A stretch of DNA of 19,564 nucleotides, taken from the NCBI GenBank assembly GCA_947455285.1, contig CANGOK010000023.1, positions 1 through 19,564 of the forward strand, written 5' to 3'. Of this stretch, positions 5,808-14,377 are shown piece by piece. The stretch's first letter is position 1; every line of letters begins with the position of its first letter. A program made the position numbers and the translations under genes. The stretch is from Beijerinckiaceae bacterium (GTDB lineage: Bacteria > Pseudomonadota > Alphaproteobacteria > Rhizobiales > Beijerinckiaceae). The notes below the pieces were generated by a model, which did no database searches, was not told the origin of the DNA, and saw nothing but the letters and a program-made list of their open reading frames with translations.

Positions 5808-6878
5808 TCAGGCGCTTTTGGGGGCTTGCCGCAAAATTTCGATGAAGCGATCGACTTCCTGCGGGGTCGTGGCGAAAGACGGGATGAGCCGCACGAAAAC
5901 CTCGTCCGCGCACGGCGCCTCACCGCCCGCGAGGCCACGCGCGCCCCAATGGTAATAGCGCGCGCCAGCCGCCTTTAGGGCCGCGTCGCTAGCGCGCGGC
6001 AAAATGGCGAAGACCTCATTCGCCTCGCAAGGCCAGGGCAGGCGAACGTCCGGAGTCGCGGCAAGCCCTTCCCTCAACCGATCCGCCATGGCGTTGGCGT
6101 GCCGAGCGAGATCGAGCCAGTGGCCGTCAGTTAGATAGGCGGACATCTGCGCGCCCAAAAATCGGCCCTTCGACAGGGTGTGTCCGGCCCGCTTGCGGCG
6201 GAAGGCGAAGTCATGGGCGAGCGCCGGATCGAAAAAGATCACGGCTTCGCAGCAGAATGTCCCGTTTTTGGTCGCGCCGAAAGACAGAACATCCACCCCC
6301 GCCTGCCAGCTCATGCGCGCCGGGCTGCACCCGAGCCGCGCGACAGCATTGGCGAAACGCGCCCCATCCATATGCACCTTGACCCCGGCCCCGTGGGCGG
6401 CGGCGCACAGGGCGTCCAGCTCATCGAGGGAGTAACGCGTGCCGCATTCGGTGGCCTGGGTCAGGGACAGGGCGGAGGGCTGGACCTGCTTCACCAGGCC
6501 GCGCGGATAGCGGGCGAGCGCGCCTTGAAGGGTTGAGAGCCCGATCTTGCCCTGCGCGCCCGGCAGGCCCACGAGCTTGGCGCCGGCCGAGTAGAATTCC
6601 GGGGCGCCGCATTCGTCATTGGCGATATGGGCGTCCTCATGGCAGAAAATAGCCCCATGGGGCGGGGTCAGCGCCGCCAGAGCCAGCGCATTGGCCGCCG
6701 TGCCGCTCGGCACCAGGAAAACAGCGCAGTCACGCTCGAAGAGCTCCTGCACCGCCTTTTCCGCCGCCGCCGTCCACGGATCGACCCCATAGGGCATGGC
6801 CGCGCCTGCATTGGCCGCCATGAGCGCGGCCATGACGGGGCCAGAAGCGCCTGAGGTGTTATCGCTCGCAAAATCCAT
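5808..6878 (-). CDS. Low-specificity L-threonine aldolase family protein (PLP-dependent)
   Basis: This 356-residue PLP enzyme of the beta-eliminating lyase/threonine aldolase family cleaves L-threonine or L-allo-threonine to glycine and acetaldehyde. The N-terminal FASDNTSGASGPVMAAL and the glycine-rich VPSGTAANALAL (phosphate-binding region, near residue 58) are visible. So are HEDAHIANDE, the aspartate of KVHMDGARFANA that contacts the pyridine nitrogen, and the Schiff-base lysine K204 in SFGATKNG. C-terminal residues NEVFAILP and EVFVRLIPSFAT are also typical. Length is normal for the family. The gene is divergent from gltB with a 328-bp spacer. A role in glycine supply or threonine degradation is likely; stereospecificity cannot be read from the sequence. 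Confidence 0.9.
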   Translation of the reverse strand: MDFASDNTSGASGPVMAALMAANAGAAMPYGVDPWTAAAEKAVQELFERDCAVFLVPSGTAANALALAALTPPHGAIFCHEDAHIANDECGAPEFYSAGAKLVGLPGAQGKIGLSTLQGALARYPRGLVKQVQPSALSLTQATECGTRYSLDELDALCAAAHGAGVKVHMDGARFANAVARLGCSPARMSWQAGVDVLSFGATKNGTFCCEAVIFFDPALAHDFAFRRKRAGHTLSKGRFLGAQMSAYLTDGHWLDLARHANAMADRLREGLAATPDVRLPWPCEANEVFAILPRASDAALKAAGARYYHWGARGLAGGEAPCADEVFVRLIPSFATTPQEVDRFIEILRQAPKSA

Positions 6879-7206
6879 CGGAGACCCCGCCTGTCATTCC
6901 GCCCATTTCTGGACGAGAAAGCCTCTGCTGTTCAAGCCGTCCAAAAGCGCAGCCGCCAAGCCGAAAGAGGCTCTAACGCGGCCGATTCCACCCGCTTGTG
7001 CGAAAGAGGTAAATCTGTCATGTTTCACCTTCCCAGATAGGACAGCTTTGCTGACCATTTGTGGAACGGGCTCCCAAAATCACGAAAAGCTTCGATTTGG
7101 CTGCTCTGGACGCCTTTTCGGGTGGTCCAGCTGGAATGCCGGAACGTGATAGGGTGTGCGGTGGCGAGGCGTAGCTCGGTGGAAGAACCACCGGACGGAG
7201 CGGACA
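6879..7206. other. Divergent intergenic region between threonine aldolase and gltB
   Basis: This 328-bp spacer must hold the promoters of two divergent genes. No convincing -35/-10 pair stands out. Two inverted repeats are visible: AGCCTCT (6920-6926) with AGAGGCT (6966-6972), and CTGGAC (7106-7111) with GTCCAG (7125-7130). The latter lies about 75 bp before the gltB start and could be a leader hairpin or regulator site. A short frame on the plus strand across here shows no protein-like composition. Confidence 0.4.
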
Positions 7207-10200
7207 ATGGACGGGCACGACAACAGGGGACTGGATGGCATGGAAGCGCAAGCGATGAGCAGCGCCCCCAAACGCACGGACGCCCTTACCGCCATGACTA
7301 CTCCCATGTTTGGAACCAGCGCCATGCCCATTCCCATGATTGATCCCGCACTGCCGCAGGAACAGGGCCTTTTCGACCCGCTGCTCGGCAAGGACTCCTG
7401 CGGCGTCGGCTTCATCGCCGACATGCACAACCGCAAGACCAACCAGATCGTGCAGCAGGGCCTGCAGATCCTGCTCAACCTCGACCATCGCGGCGCGGTG
7501 GGCGCGGATCCCAAGCTTGGCGACGGCTGCGGCATTCTCGTGCAGATCCCGCATGACTTCTTCGTAGGGGAATGCGCCAGCCTCGGCATGAAGCTGCCTG
7601 CGGCGCATGAATATGGCGTCGGCCAGTTCTTTATGCCCCGCGATGCGCAGGCGCGCGCCGAGGCCGAGAAGATCGTGGCGGACCAGCTCGCGCATGAAGG
7701 CCTTGCGCTCATCGGCTGGCGCGACGTTCCCGTCGACAATTCCGATCTTGGCGACGCCGTGAAGGCGGTCGAGCCGGTCATGCGTCAGGTTTTCGTGGGC
7801 CATGGAGCCGCGACCCGCGACGAAGATCACTTCGAGCGTCAGCTCTATCTCGCCCGCAAGTGCATTTCGAACGCCATCTATGCGCTGGCGCGCCGGGAGA
7901 TGGCTGAGTTCTATCCAGTCTCGATGTCCTGCCGCACCATCGTCTACAAGGGCATGGTTCTGGTGAGCCAGCTTGGCGACTACTACAAGGACCTCGGCGA
8001 CCCGCGCTTCGTCAGCGCGCTGGCTCTCGTCCATCAGCGCTTCGCCACCAACACCTTCCCGTCATGGCGTCTCGCCCATCCCTATCGCATGGTCGCGCAT
8101 AACGGCGAGATCAACACGCTGCGCGGCAACGTCAACTGGATGGCCGCCCGTCAGGCCTCGGTCGCGAGCGAACTCTTCGGGGACAATATCTCGAAGCTCT
8201 GGCCGATTTCCTATGAAGGCCAGTCTGACACCGCCTGCTTCGACAACGCGCTCGAATTCCTCGTGCAGGGCGGCTATTCGCTCAGCCATGCGATGATGAT
8301 GCTGATCCCCGAGGCCTGGGCGGGCAATCCGCTCATGGATGAGGATCGCCGCGCCTTTTACGAATATCACGCCGCGCTGATGGAGCCGTGGGACGGGCCC
8401 GCCGCCATGGCCTTCACCGATGGCCGCCAGATCGGCGCGACGCTTGACCGCAACGGCCTGCGCCCCGCCCGCTACATCGTGACCGAAGACGGCCTCGTCA
8501 TCATGGCCTCGGAAGTTGGCGTGCTCCCGATTCCTGAGAGCACCATCGTCAAGAAGTGGCGTCTGCAGCCCGGCAAGATGCTGCTCGTCGATCTCGAACA
8601 GCACCGCATCATTTCCGATGATGAAATGAAGCAGACGCTCTCCGGCGCTCATCCCTACAGCGACTGGCTGGAGCGCACGCAGATCGTGCTCGAAGACCTC
8701 AAGCCCGTCGAGGCCCGCGCCGCGCGCACCGACGTGTCGCTGCTCGATCGCCAGCAGGCCTTCGGCTACACGCAGGAAGACCTCGCCATTCTGCTCGCGC
8801 CCATGGCGGCGACAGGCGAAGAGGGCGTCGGCTCCATGGGCACGGATACGCCCATCGCCGTTCTCTCCGACAAGTCGAAGCTGCTTTATAACTACTTCAA
8901 GCAGAACTTCGCGCAGGTGACGAACCCGCCGATCGATCCGATCCGCGAACAGCTGGTCATGAGCCTCGTGTCGTTCATCGGCCCGCGTCCGAACATCTTC
9001 GACCGCGAGGGCAATTCCAAGCGCAAGCGTCTTGAAGTTCGCCAGCCGATCCTCACCAACGCCGATCTCGAAAAGATCCGTTGCATCGGCCATCTCGAAG
9101 ATTCCTTCGACACCCGCACGCTCGACATGACCTATTCGGCCGAGCTTGGCGCGGCTGGCATGGAATCCATGCTGGAGCGTCTGTGCGAGCGCGCCGAACA
9201 GGCGGTTCGCGGCGGCTATAACATCATCATCCTGTCCGACCGCATGGTCGGCCCCGATCGCATGCCGATCCCTGCGATCCTCGCGACTGCGGCCGTGCAT
9301 CATCATCTCATCCGCAAGGGCCTGCGCACCTCGGTCGGCCTTGTGATCGAGACCGGCGAAGCGCGCGAAGTGCATCACTTCGCCTGCCTTGCGGGCTATG
9401 GCGCAGAAGCCATCAATCCCTATCTCGCCTTCGAGACCCTCGCCGGCATGGCGAAGGAGTTCCCCGAAGAAGTCGATGAATATGAGGCCGTGAAGCGCTT
9501 CATCAAGTCGGTCGACAAGGGCCTCTTGAAGGTCATGTCGAAGATGGGCATCTCGACCTATCAGTCCTACTGCGGCGCGCAGATCTTCGACGCGATCGGC
9601 CTCAGCAAGGATTTCGTGCAGAAGTATTTCACCGGCACTGCGACCACCATCGAGGGCGTCGGCCTTGATGAGATCGCGAAAGAGACCGCGACGCGCCATC
9701 GCGACGCATTCGGCGACTCGCCGGTCTATCGCCATGCGCTGGATGTCGGCGGCGAATACGCCTTGCGCACGCGCGGCGAGGCCCATGCCTGGTCGGCGCA
9801 GTCGGTGTCGCTGCTTCAGCATGCGGTGCGCGGCAACGCGCAGGACAAATATCGCTCCTTCGCAAAGCTCCTCAACGAACAGGACGAGCGCCTGCTGACG
9901 ATCCGCGGCCTGTTCCGCATCCGCGGCGCCGAAGAGGATGGCCGCAAGCCGGTTCCGCTCGAAGAGGTCGAATCCGCGCAGGACATCGTCAAGCGTTTCG
10001 CCACCGGCGCCATGTCCTATGGCTCCATTTCCCGCGAAGCCCACACCACTCTCGCCATCGCCATGAACCGCATCGGCGGCAAGTCGAACACAGGCGAAGG
10101 CGGCGAGGAATCTGACCGCTACAAGCCCATGGCCAATGGCGACAGCATGCGCTCAGCCATCAAGCAGGTGGCGTCTGGCCGCTTCGGCGTGACGACGGAA

Positions 10201-11985
10201 TATCTCGTCAATTCCGACATGATTCAGATCAAGATGGCGCAGGGCGCAAAGCCCGGCGAAGGCGGTCAGCTGCCAGGCCACAAGGTCGATGCGGTCATCG
10301 CCAAGGTGCGCCATTCCACGCAGGGCGTCGGCCTCATCTCGCCCCCGCCCCATCACGACATCTATTCGATTGAAGATCTCGCCCAGCTGATCTTCGACCT
10401 GAAGAACGTCAATCCGCAGGCGCAGGTCTCGGTGAAGCTCGTCTCTGAAGTCGGCGTCGGCACGGTCGCCGCTGGCGTCTCGAAGGGCCGCGCCGATCAC
10501 GTGACGATCTCGGGCTTTGAAGGCGGCACCGGCGCTTCGCCGCTCACCTCGATCAAGCACGCCGGCAGCCCCTGGGAGATCGGCCTCGCCGAAACCCATC
10601 AGACGTTGGTTCTCAACCGTCTGCGTTCGCGCATCGCGGTGCAGGTCGATGGCGGTCTTCGCACCGGCCGCGACGTGATCGTGGGCGCGCTGTTGGGCGC
10701 TGACGAATTCGGCTTCGCCACCGCTCCGCTCATCGCGGCGGGCTGCATCATGATGCGCAAGTGCCATCTCAACACCTGCCCGGTGGGCGTCGCGACGCAG
10801 GATCCCGTCCTGCGCAAGCGCTTCGTCGGCCAGCCCGAGCATGTCATCAACTTCTTCTTCTTCGTCGCCGAAGAAGTGCGCGAGATCATGGCTTCGATGG
10901 GCTATCGCCGCTTCGATGAAATGATCGGCCAGATGCAGATGCTCGACAAGTCCAAGGTCGTCGATCACTGGAAGGCGCAGGGCCTCGACTTCTCGAAGCT
11001 CTTCCACAAGCCGCAGACCTCGACGCCGACCCCGATCTATCACACGGAGACACAGGACCACGGTCTCGACAGCATTCTCGACCGCACCCTTATCGCCAAG
11101 GCGCGCGAGGCCATCGACACCGGCAAGTCCGTTTCGATCGAAGGGACCATCGCCAGCATGGACCGCACCACCGGCGCCATGCTCTCAGGCGAAGTCGCCC
11201 GTCGCTGGGGCCACAAGGGCATGCCTGAAGACACGATCCATGTGAAGCTGAAGGGCACCGCTGGCCAGAGCTTCGGCGCATGGGCGGCGCGCGGCGTGAC
11301 GCTCGAACTTGAAGGCCAGGCCAACGACTATGTCGGCAAGGGCCTGTCGGGTGGGCGCATCACCATTCGCCCCGCGGCCGAAGCCACGAAGATCGTCGCT
11401 CATGAGTCCATCATCGCGGGCAATACGCTGCTTTACGGCGCGATCGCTGGCGAGGCCTATATCAGCGGCGTGGTCGGCGAGCGTTTCGCGGTCCGCAACT
11501 CCGGCGCCATCGCGGTCGTCGAAGGCGCGGGCGATCATGGCTGCGAATATATGACCGGCGGCGTCGTCGTCGTGATCGGCCAGACCGGCCGCAACTTCGC
11601 GGCGGGCATGTCGGGCGGCATCGCCTATGTGCTCGACGAAGAGGGCGATTTCGCCAAGCGCTGCAACCTCGCCATGGTGGAGTTGCAGCCAGTGCAGGCC
11701 GAAGAGGAAATGAACGAGCGTCTGCACCATCAGGGCGGCGATCTTCAGGGCCATGGCCTCGTCGATGTCATGAGCGACATGACCCGCTTCGACAGCGAGC
11801 GCCTGCACCAACTGATCTCCAACCACCTGCGCTACACCGGCTCGGTGCGGGCCAAGGAGATCCTCGACAATTGGGACGCCTTCAAGGGCAAGTTCCGCAA
11901 GATCATGCCAGTTGAATACAGCCGCGCGCTGGCCGAACTGAAAGCGCAAGACGGCGACGCGCAACTCGCGCCTGCGGGGGAGTGA
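7207..11985 (+). CDS. gltB: Glutamate synthase (NADPH) large subunit
   Basis: This 1592-residue alpha subunit of glutamate synthase makes two glutamates from glutamine plus 2-oxoglutarate, with electrons from NADPH delivered by GltD. The N-terminal Ntn glutaminase domain starts at the catalytic C65 (DSCGVGFIADMHN), so residues 1-64 should be a removed propeptide. Then come the central domain and the FMN-binding synthase domain (GAMSYGSISREAH, GGKSNTGEGGEE, residues about 930-1250). The [3Fe-4S] cysteines are C1180, C1186 and C1191 (CHLNTCPVG), and the GxGxG beta-helix domain contains AGMSGGIAYVLDEEGDF. The frame opens at a GTG at 7156, but the ATG at 7207 has GGAG six bases before it and is preferred. 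gltD starts three bases after its stop. Confidence 0.97.
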   Translation: MDGHDNRGLDGMEAQAMSSAPKRTDALTAMTTPMFGTSAMPIPMIDPALPQEQGLFDPLLGKDSCGVGFIADMHNRKTNQIVQQGLQILLNLDHRGAVGADPKLGDGCGILVQIPHDFFVGECASLGMKLPAAHEYGVGQFFMPRDAQARAEAEKIVADQLAHEGLALIGWRDVPVDNSDLGDAVKAVEPVMRQVFVGHGAATRDEDHFERQLYLARKCISNAIYALARREMAEFYPVSMSCRTIVYKGMVLVSQLGDYYKDLGDPRFVSALALVHQRFATNTFPSWRLAHPYRMVAHNGEINTLRGNVNWMAARQASVASELFGDNISKLWPISYEGQSDTACFDNALEFLVQGGYSLSHAMMMLIPEAWAGNPLMDEDRRAFYEYHAALMEPWDGPAAMAFTDGRQIGATLDRNGLRPARYIVTEDGLVIMASEVGVLPIPESTIVKKWRLQPGKMLLVDLEQHRIISDDEMKQTLSGAHPYSDWLERTQIVLEDLKPVEARAARTDVSLLDRQQAFGYTQEDLAILLAPMAATGEEGVGSMGTDTPIAVLSDKSKLLYNYFKQNFAQVTNPPIDPIREQLVMSLVSFIGPRPNIFDREGNSKRKRLEVRQPILTNADLEKIRCIGHLEDSFDTRTLDMTYSAELGAAGMESMLERLCERAEQAVRGGYNIIILSDRMVGPDRMPIPAILATAAVHHHLIRKGLRTSVGLVIETGEAREVHHFACLAGYGAEAINPYLAFETLAGMAKEFPEEVDEYEAVKRFIKSVDKGLLKVMSKMGISTYQSYCGAQIFDAIGLSKDFVQKYFTGTATTIEGVGLDEIAKETATRHRDAFGDSPVYRHALDVGGEYALRTRGEAHAWSAQSVSLLQHAVRGNAQDKYRSFAKLLNEQDERLLTIRGLFRIRGAEEDGRKPVPLEEVESAQDIVKRFATGAMSYGSISREAHTTLAIAMNRIGGKSNTGEGGEESDRYKPMANGDSMRSAIKQVASGRFGVTTEYLVNSDMIQIKMAQGAKPGEGGQLPGHKVDAVIAKVRHSTQGVGLISPPPHHDIYSIEDLAQLIFDLKNVNPQAQVSVKLVSEVGVGTVAAGVSKGRADHVTISGFEGGTGASPLTSIKHAGSPWEIGLAETHQTLVLNRLRSRIAVQVDGGLRTGRDVIVGALLGADEFGFATAPLIAAGCIMMRKCHLNTCPVGVATQDPVLRKRFVGQPEHVINFFFFVAEEVREIMASMGYRRFDEMIGQMQMLDKSKVVDHWKAQGLDFSKLFHKPQTSTPTPIYHTETQDHGLDSILDRTLIAKAREAIDTGKSVSIEGTIASMDRTTGAMLSGEVARRWGHKGMPEDTIHVKLKGTAGQSFGAWAARGVTLELEGQANDYVGKGLSGGRITIRPAAEATKIVAHESIIAGNTLLYGAIAGEAYISGVVGERFAVRNSGAIAVVEGAGDHGCEYMTGGVVVVIGQTGRNFAAGMSGGIAYVLDEEGDFAKRCNLAMVELQPVQAEEEMNERLHHQGGDLQGHGLVDVMSDMTRFDSERLHQLISNHLRYTGSVRAKEILDNWDAFKGKFRKIMPVEYSRALAELKAQDGDAQLAPAGE

Positions 11986-11988
11986 GAG

Positions 11989-13407
11989 ATGGGTAAGGTT
12001 ACAGGCTTTCTTGAGATCGATCGCCGCGACCGTCGCTATGCGCCGGCCTCCGACCGTATCCGCCACTACAAGGAATTCGTCATCCCGCTGAGCGAGGAGG
12101 CGACGCGCGACCAGGCCGCGCGCTGCATGAACTGCGGCGTGCCCTATTGTCACAACGGCTGCCCTGTGAACAACCAGATCCCCGACTGGAACGATCTGGT
12201 CTATCGGCAGGATTGGGAGAACGCCTCGCGCAATCTCCACTCCACCAACAACTTCCCCGAGTTCACCGGCCGTGTGTGCCCGGCGCCCTGCGAGGCGTCC
12301 TGCACGCTGAATCTCAACGACCAGCCGGTGACCATCAAGACCATCGAATGCGCCATCGTCGATCGCGCATGGGCCGAAGGCTGGCTGAAGCCCGAGATCG
12401 CCAAGGCCAAGACCGGCAAGAAGATCGCCGTCATCGGCTCTGGCCCCGCGGGCCTCGCCTGCGCCCAGCAACTGGCGCGCGTCGGGCATGATGTGCATCT
12501 CTATGAGAAGAACGCCCGCGCCGGCGGCTTGCTGCGCTACGGCATTCCCGACTTCAAGATGGAAAAGCAGATCATCGACCGCCGCGTCCAGCAGATGACG
12601 GCCGAGGGCGTGACCTTCCACTACAACGTCAATGTCGGCGTCGACGTGAAGATGGACGAGCTCGTGGCGCAGTATGACGCCGTGGCTCTGGCGGGCGGCG
12701 CGGAAAAGCCGCGCGATCTGCCGATCCCCGGCCGCGAGCTGGCGGGCGTGCATTTCGCCATGGACTTCCTGCCCCAGCAGAACCGCCGCGTCGGCAAGGA
12801 GCAGATCGGCTCAAACGCCCCGATCCTCGCAGGCGGCAAGCATGTCGTCGTGATCGGCGGCGGCGATACGGGTTCAGACTGCATCGGCACCTCCGTACGT
12901 CAGGGCGCGCTGTCCGTGACCCAGCTCGAAATCATGCCGAAGCCCCCGGAGAAGGAAAACAAGCTCCTGACCTGGCCCGAATGGCCCCTCAAGCTGCGGA
13001 CCTCATCGAGCCACGAGGAAGGCGCCGAACGCGACTTCGCCGTGAACACCGTCGAGTTCACCGGCGAGGGCGGCGCGGTCAAGACGCTGCGCTGCGTGCG
13101 CGTGGACGGCAAGTTCCAGCCCATCCCCGGCACTGAATTCGACCTTCAGGCCGATCTCGTGCTGCTCGCCATGGGCTTCGTCGCCCCCATCCATGAGGGC
13201 ATGATCCATGACCTCGGCGTGAAGCTCGACCCGCGCGGCAATGTCGCCGCCGATACGCTGCAGTACAAGTCCAGCGTCGAGAAGGTCTTCGCCTGCGGCG
13301 ACATGCGTCGTGGCCAGTCGCTGGTCGTCTGGGCGATCCGCGAGGGCCGCCAGTGCGCCGCCTCGATCGACAAGCACCTCATGGGCGAGACGATCCTGCC
13401 GCGCTGA
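11989..13407 (+). CDS. gltD: Glutamate synthase (NADPH) small subunit
   Basis: This 472-residue beta subunit oxidises NADPH through FAD and passes electrons over iron-sulfur clusters to GltB. The N-terminal ferredoxin-like region has cysteines C46, C49, C54 and C58 (CMNCGVPYCHNGCP) and C97, C101 and C105 (CPAPCEASC), which ligate two [4Fe-4S] clusters. The FAD-binding Rossmann motif is VIGSGPAGLACAQQL near residue 147, and the NADPH-binding motif is VVIGGGDTGSDCIG near residue 288. The C-terminal ACGDMRRGQSLVVWAIREGR closes the FAD site. A GGGGGAG ribosome-binding site overlaps the gltB stop, so the two are translated from one message in near-equal amounts. A terminator follows directly. Confidence 0.97.
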   Translation: MGKVTGFLEIDRRDRRYAPASDRIRHYKEFVIPLSEEATRDQAARCMNCGVPYCHNGCPVNNQIPDWNDLVYRQDWENASRNLHSTNNFPEFTGRVCPAPCEASCTLNLNDQPVTIKTIECAIVDRAWAEGWLKPEIAKAKTGKKIAVIGSGPAGLACAQQLARVGHDVHLYEKNARAGGLLRYGIPDFKMEKQIIDRRVQQMTAEGVTFHYNVNVGVDVKMDELVAQYDAVALAGGAEKPRDLPIPGRELAGVHFAMDFLPQQNRRVGKEQIGSNAPILAGGKHVVVIGGGDTGSDCIGTSVRQGALSVTQLEIMPKPPEKENKLLTWPEWPLKLRTSSSHEEGAERDFAVNTVEFTGEGGAVKTLRCVRVDGKFQPIPGTEFDLQADLVLLAMGFVAPIHEGMIHDLGVKLDPRGNVAADTLQYKSSVEKVFACGDMRRGQSLVVWAIREGRQCAASIDKHLMGETILPR

Positions 13408-13432
13408 GATCAGTTCGAATTGAACGAAAAAG

Positions 13433-13461
13433 CCGCGCGGCTGCAAACCGCGCGGTTTTTT
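13433..13461. terminator. Bidirectional intrinsic terminator between gltD and the DUF2189 gene
   Basis: A perfect 8-bp GC stem CCGCGCGG/CCGCGCGG (13433-13440, 13448-13455) with a 7-nt loop is followed by six Ts on the plus strand. It is preceded by an A run that gives TTTTT on the minus strand. It should stop gltBD transcripts and those of the convergent membrane-protein gene. The TAA stop of the latter (13462-13460) lies inside the T run. Confidence 0.88.
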
Positions 13462-14272
13462 ATTGGGCCTCTTCCACCACGACACGGCGGTAGAGATGCC
13501 AGGTAGCGTGACCGAGGATGGGCAGCACGACCGTCAATCCGATCAGTAAGGGTATGCTGCCCAACACGAGATCACCCGCCACGATCAGCCCCCAAAGCGT
13601 CATGGGCCCAAGATTGTGCCGCACCGCTTGCACCGAACAGCGTATGGCGGCGCCTGCGCCAAGATGTCGGTCGAGCATCAGCGGAAATGAAATGACGCTT
13701 ATGGTGAAGGCCAGCGCCGCGAAGAGAAAACCCACGCCATTGCCGATGATGATCAAAGCCCAGCCCTCACGCGTGAACAAGCTGCGGCGGAAGAGATCGG
13801 CGAAAGATTCGGGCGCTGTCTTCAGCGTCATCGCATAGATCACCTGCGCCGCCACGAGCCAGCATACGAAAATCGCGAGCAGCAGCACGCCCAAATAGAC
13901 CATCGAACCGAAGTTTGCGCGGCGCACGACTGACAAGGCGTCACGCCAGCTTGGCTCTTCTTCTCCTAACTCACGCCGACGACTGACCTCATAAAGGCCA
14001 AGCGCGGCGAAGGGGCCTATGATCGCAAAGCCCGCCAGCAGCGGATAGAACAGCGGAATGACATTTTGCTGCGCCGTGGCGTAGGCGAGCAAAAGCCCGA
14101 CCACCGGATAGATCACGACGAGAAAGGCCGCATGGGTCGGCCAGGCGTTGAAATCTTCAAAGCCTGCGCGCAAGGCATAGCCGATATCAGCGGGCGCGAT
14201 GCGGCGCAGAGCGGGTAATGAAGGACCCGCGCGGACGATCCGGCCCGAATGGATGGGGATAGTGGTCGCCAT
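13460..14272 (-). CDS. DUF2189 family integral membrane protein
   Basis: This 270-residue inner-membrane protein is of unknown function. After a polar N-terminus of about 45 residues (RRIAPADIGYALRAGFEDFNAWP, the usual DUF2189 opening), there are about six hydrophobic segments. They begin near AAFLVVIYPVVGLLLAY, FAIIGPFAALGLYEV, MVYLGVLLLAIFVCWLV, WALIIIGNGVGFLFAAL, ISFPLMLDR and LIVAGDLVLGSIPLLIGL. The patterns GLYEVSRRRELGEEEPSW and SFPLMLDRHLGAGAAI between segments are family signatures. AGGAG six bases before the ATG fixes the start. It lies 105 bp downstream of the indolepyruvate oxidoreductase on the same strand and is convergent with gltD. Nothing in the context reveals its role. Confidence 0.85.
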   Translation of the reverse strand: MATTIPIHSGRIVRAGPSLPALRRIAPADIGYALRAGFEDFNAWPTHAAFLVVIYPVVGLLLAYATAQQNVIPLFYPLLAGFAIIGPFAALGLYEVSRRRELGEEEPSWRDALSVVRRANFGSMVYLGVLLLAIFVCWLVAAQVIYAMTLKTAPESFADLFRRSLFTREGWALIIIGNGVGFLFAALAFTISVISFPLMLDRHLGAGAAIRCSVQAVRHNLGPMTLWGLIVAGDLVLGSIPLLIGLTVVLPILGHATWHLYRRVVVEEAQ

Positions 14273-14331
14273 GGAACTCTCCTGCCCATAGAGCGCCCGC
14301 TCGGGCGCATGCCCTTACGGAAGGGATCTAG

Positions 14332-14360
14332 GGGAAAAGGAGCAGCCGGAAAGGTCCGGC
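14332..14360 (-). terminator. Possible terminator after the indolepyruvate oxidoreductase gene
   Basis: On the minus strand a 6-bp stem GCCGGA/TCCGGC with a 4-nt loop (14360-14345) is followed by a pyrimidine-rich tail containing TTTT (14338-14335). It sits just after the stop codon of the oxidoreductase gene. The tail is interrupted by Cs, so termination may be partial and read-through into the DUF2189 gene is possible. Confidence 0.35.
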
Positions 14361-14377
14361 ATCCAACGAATTGAGTA

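Noticed and set aside
7018..8034. Minus-strand frame covering the gltB start region
   Set aside because: It is antisense to the glutaminase domain of gltB, lacks motifs and is typical shadow coding.
8062..10044. 660-codon open frame on the minus strand inside gltB
   Set aside because: It is the exact antisense of a strongly conserved gltB domain; its length follows from the GC-rich codon bias, and its product has no recognisable domain.
11185..12753. Long minus-strand frame crossing the gltB-gltD junction
   Set aside because: It spans two well-supported genes on the other strand and shows no protein motifs.
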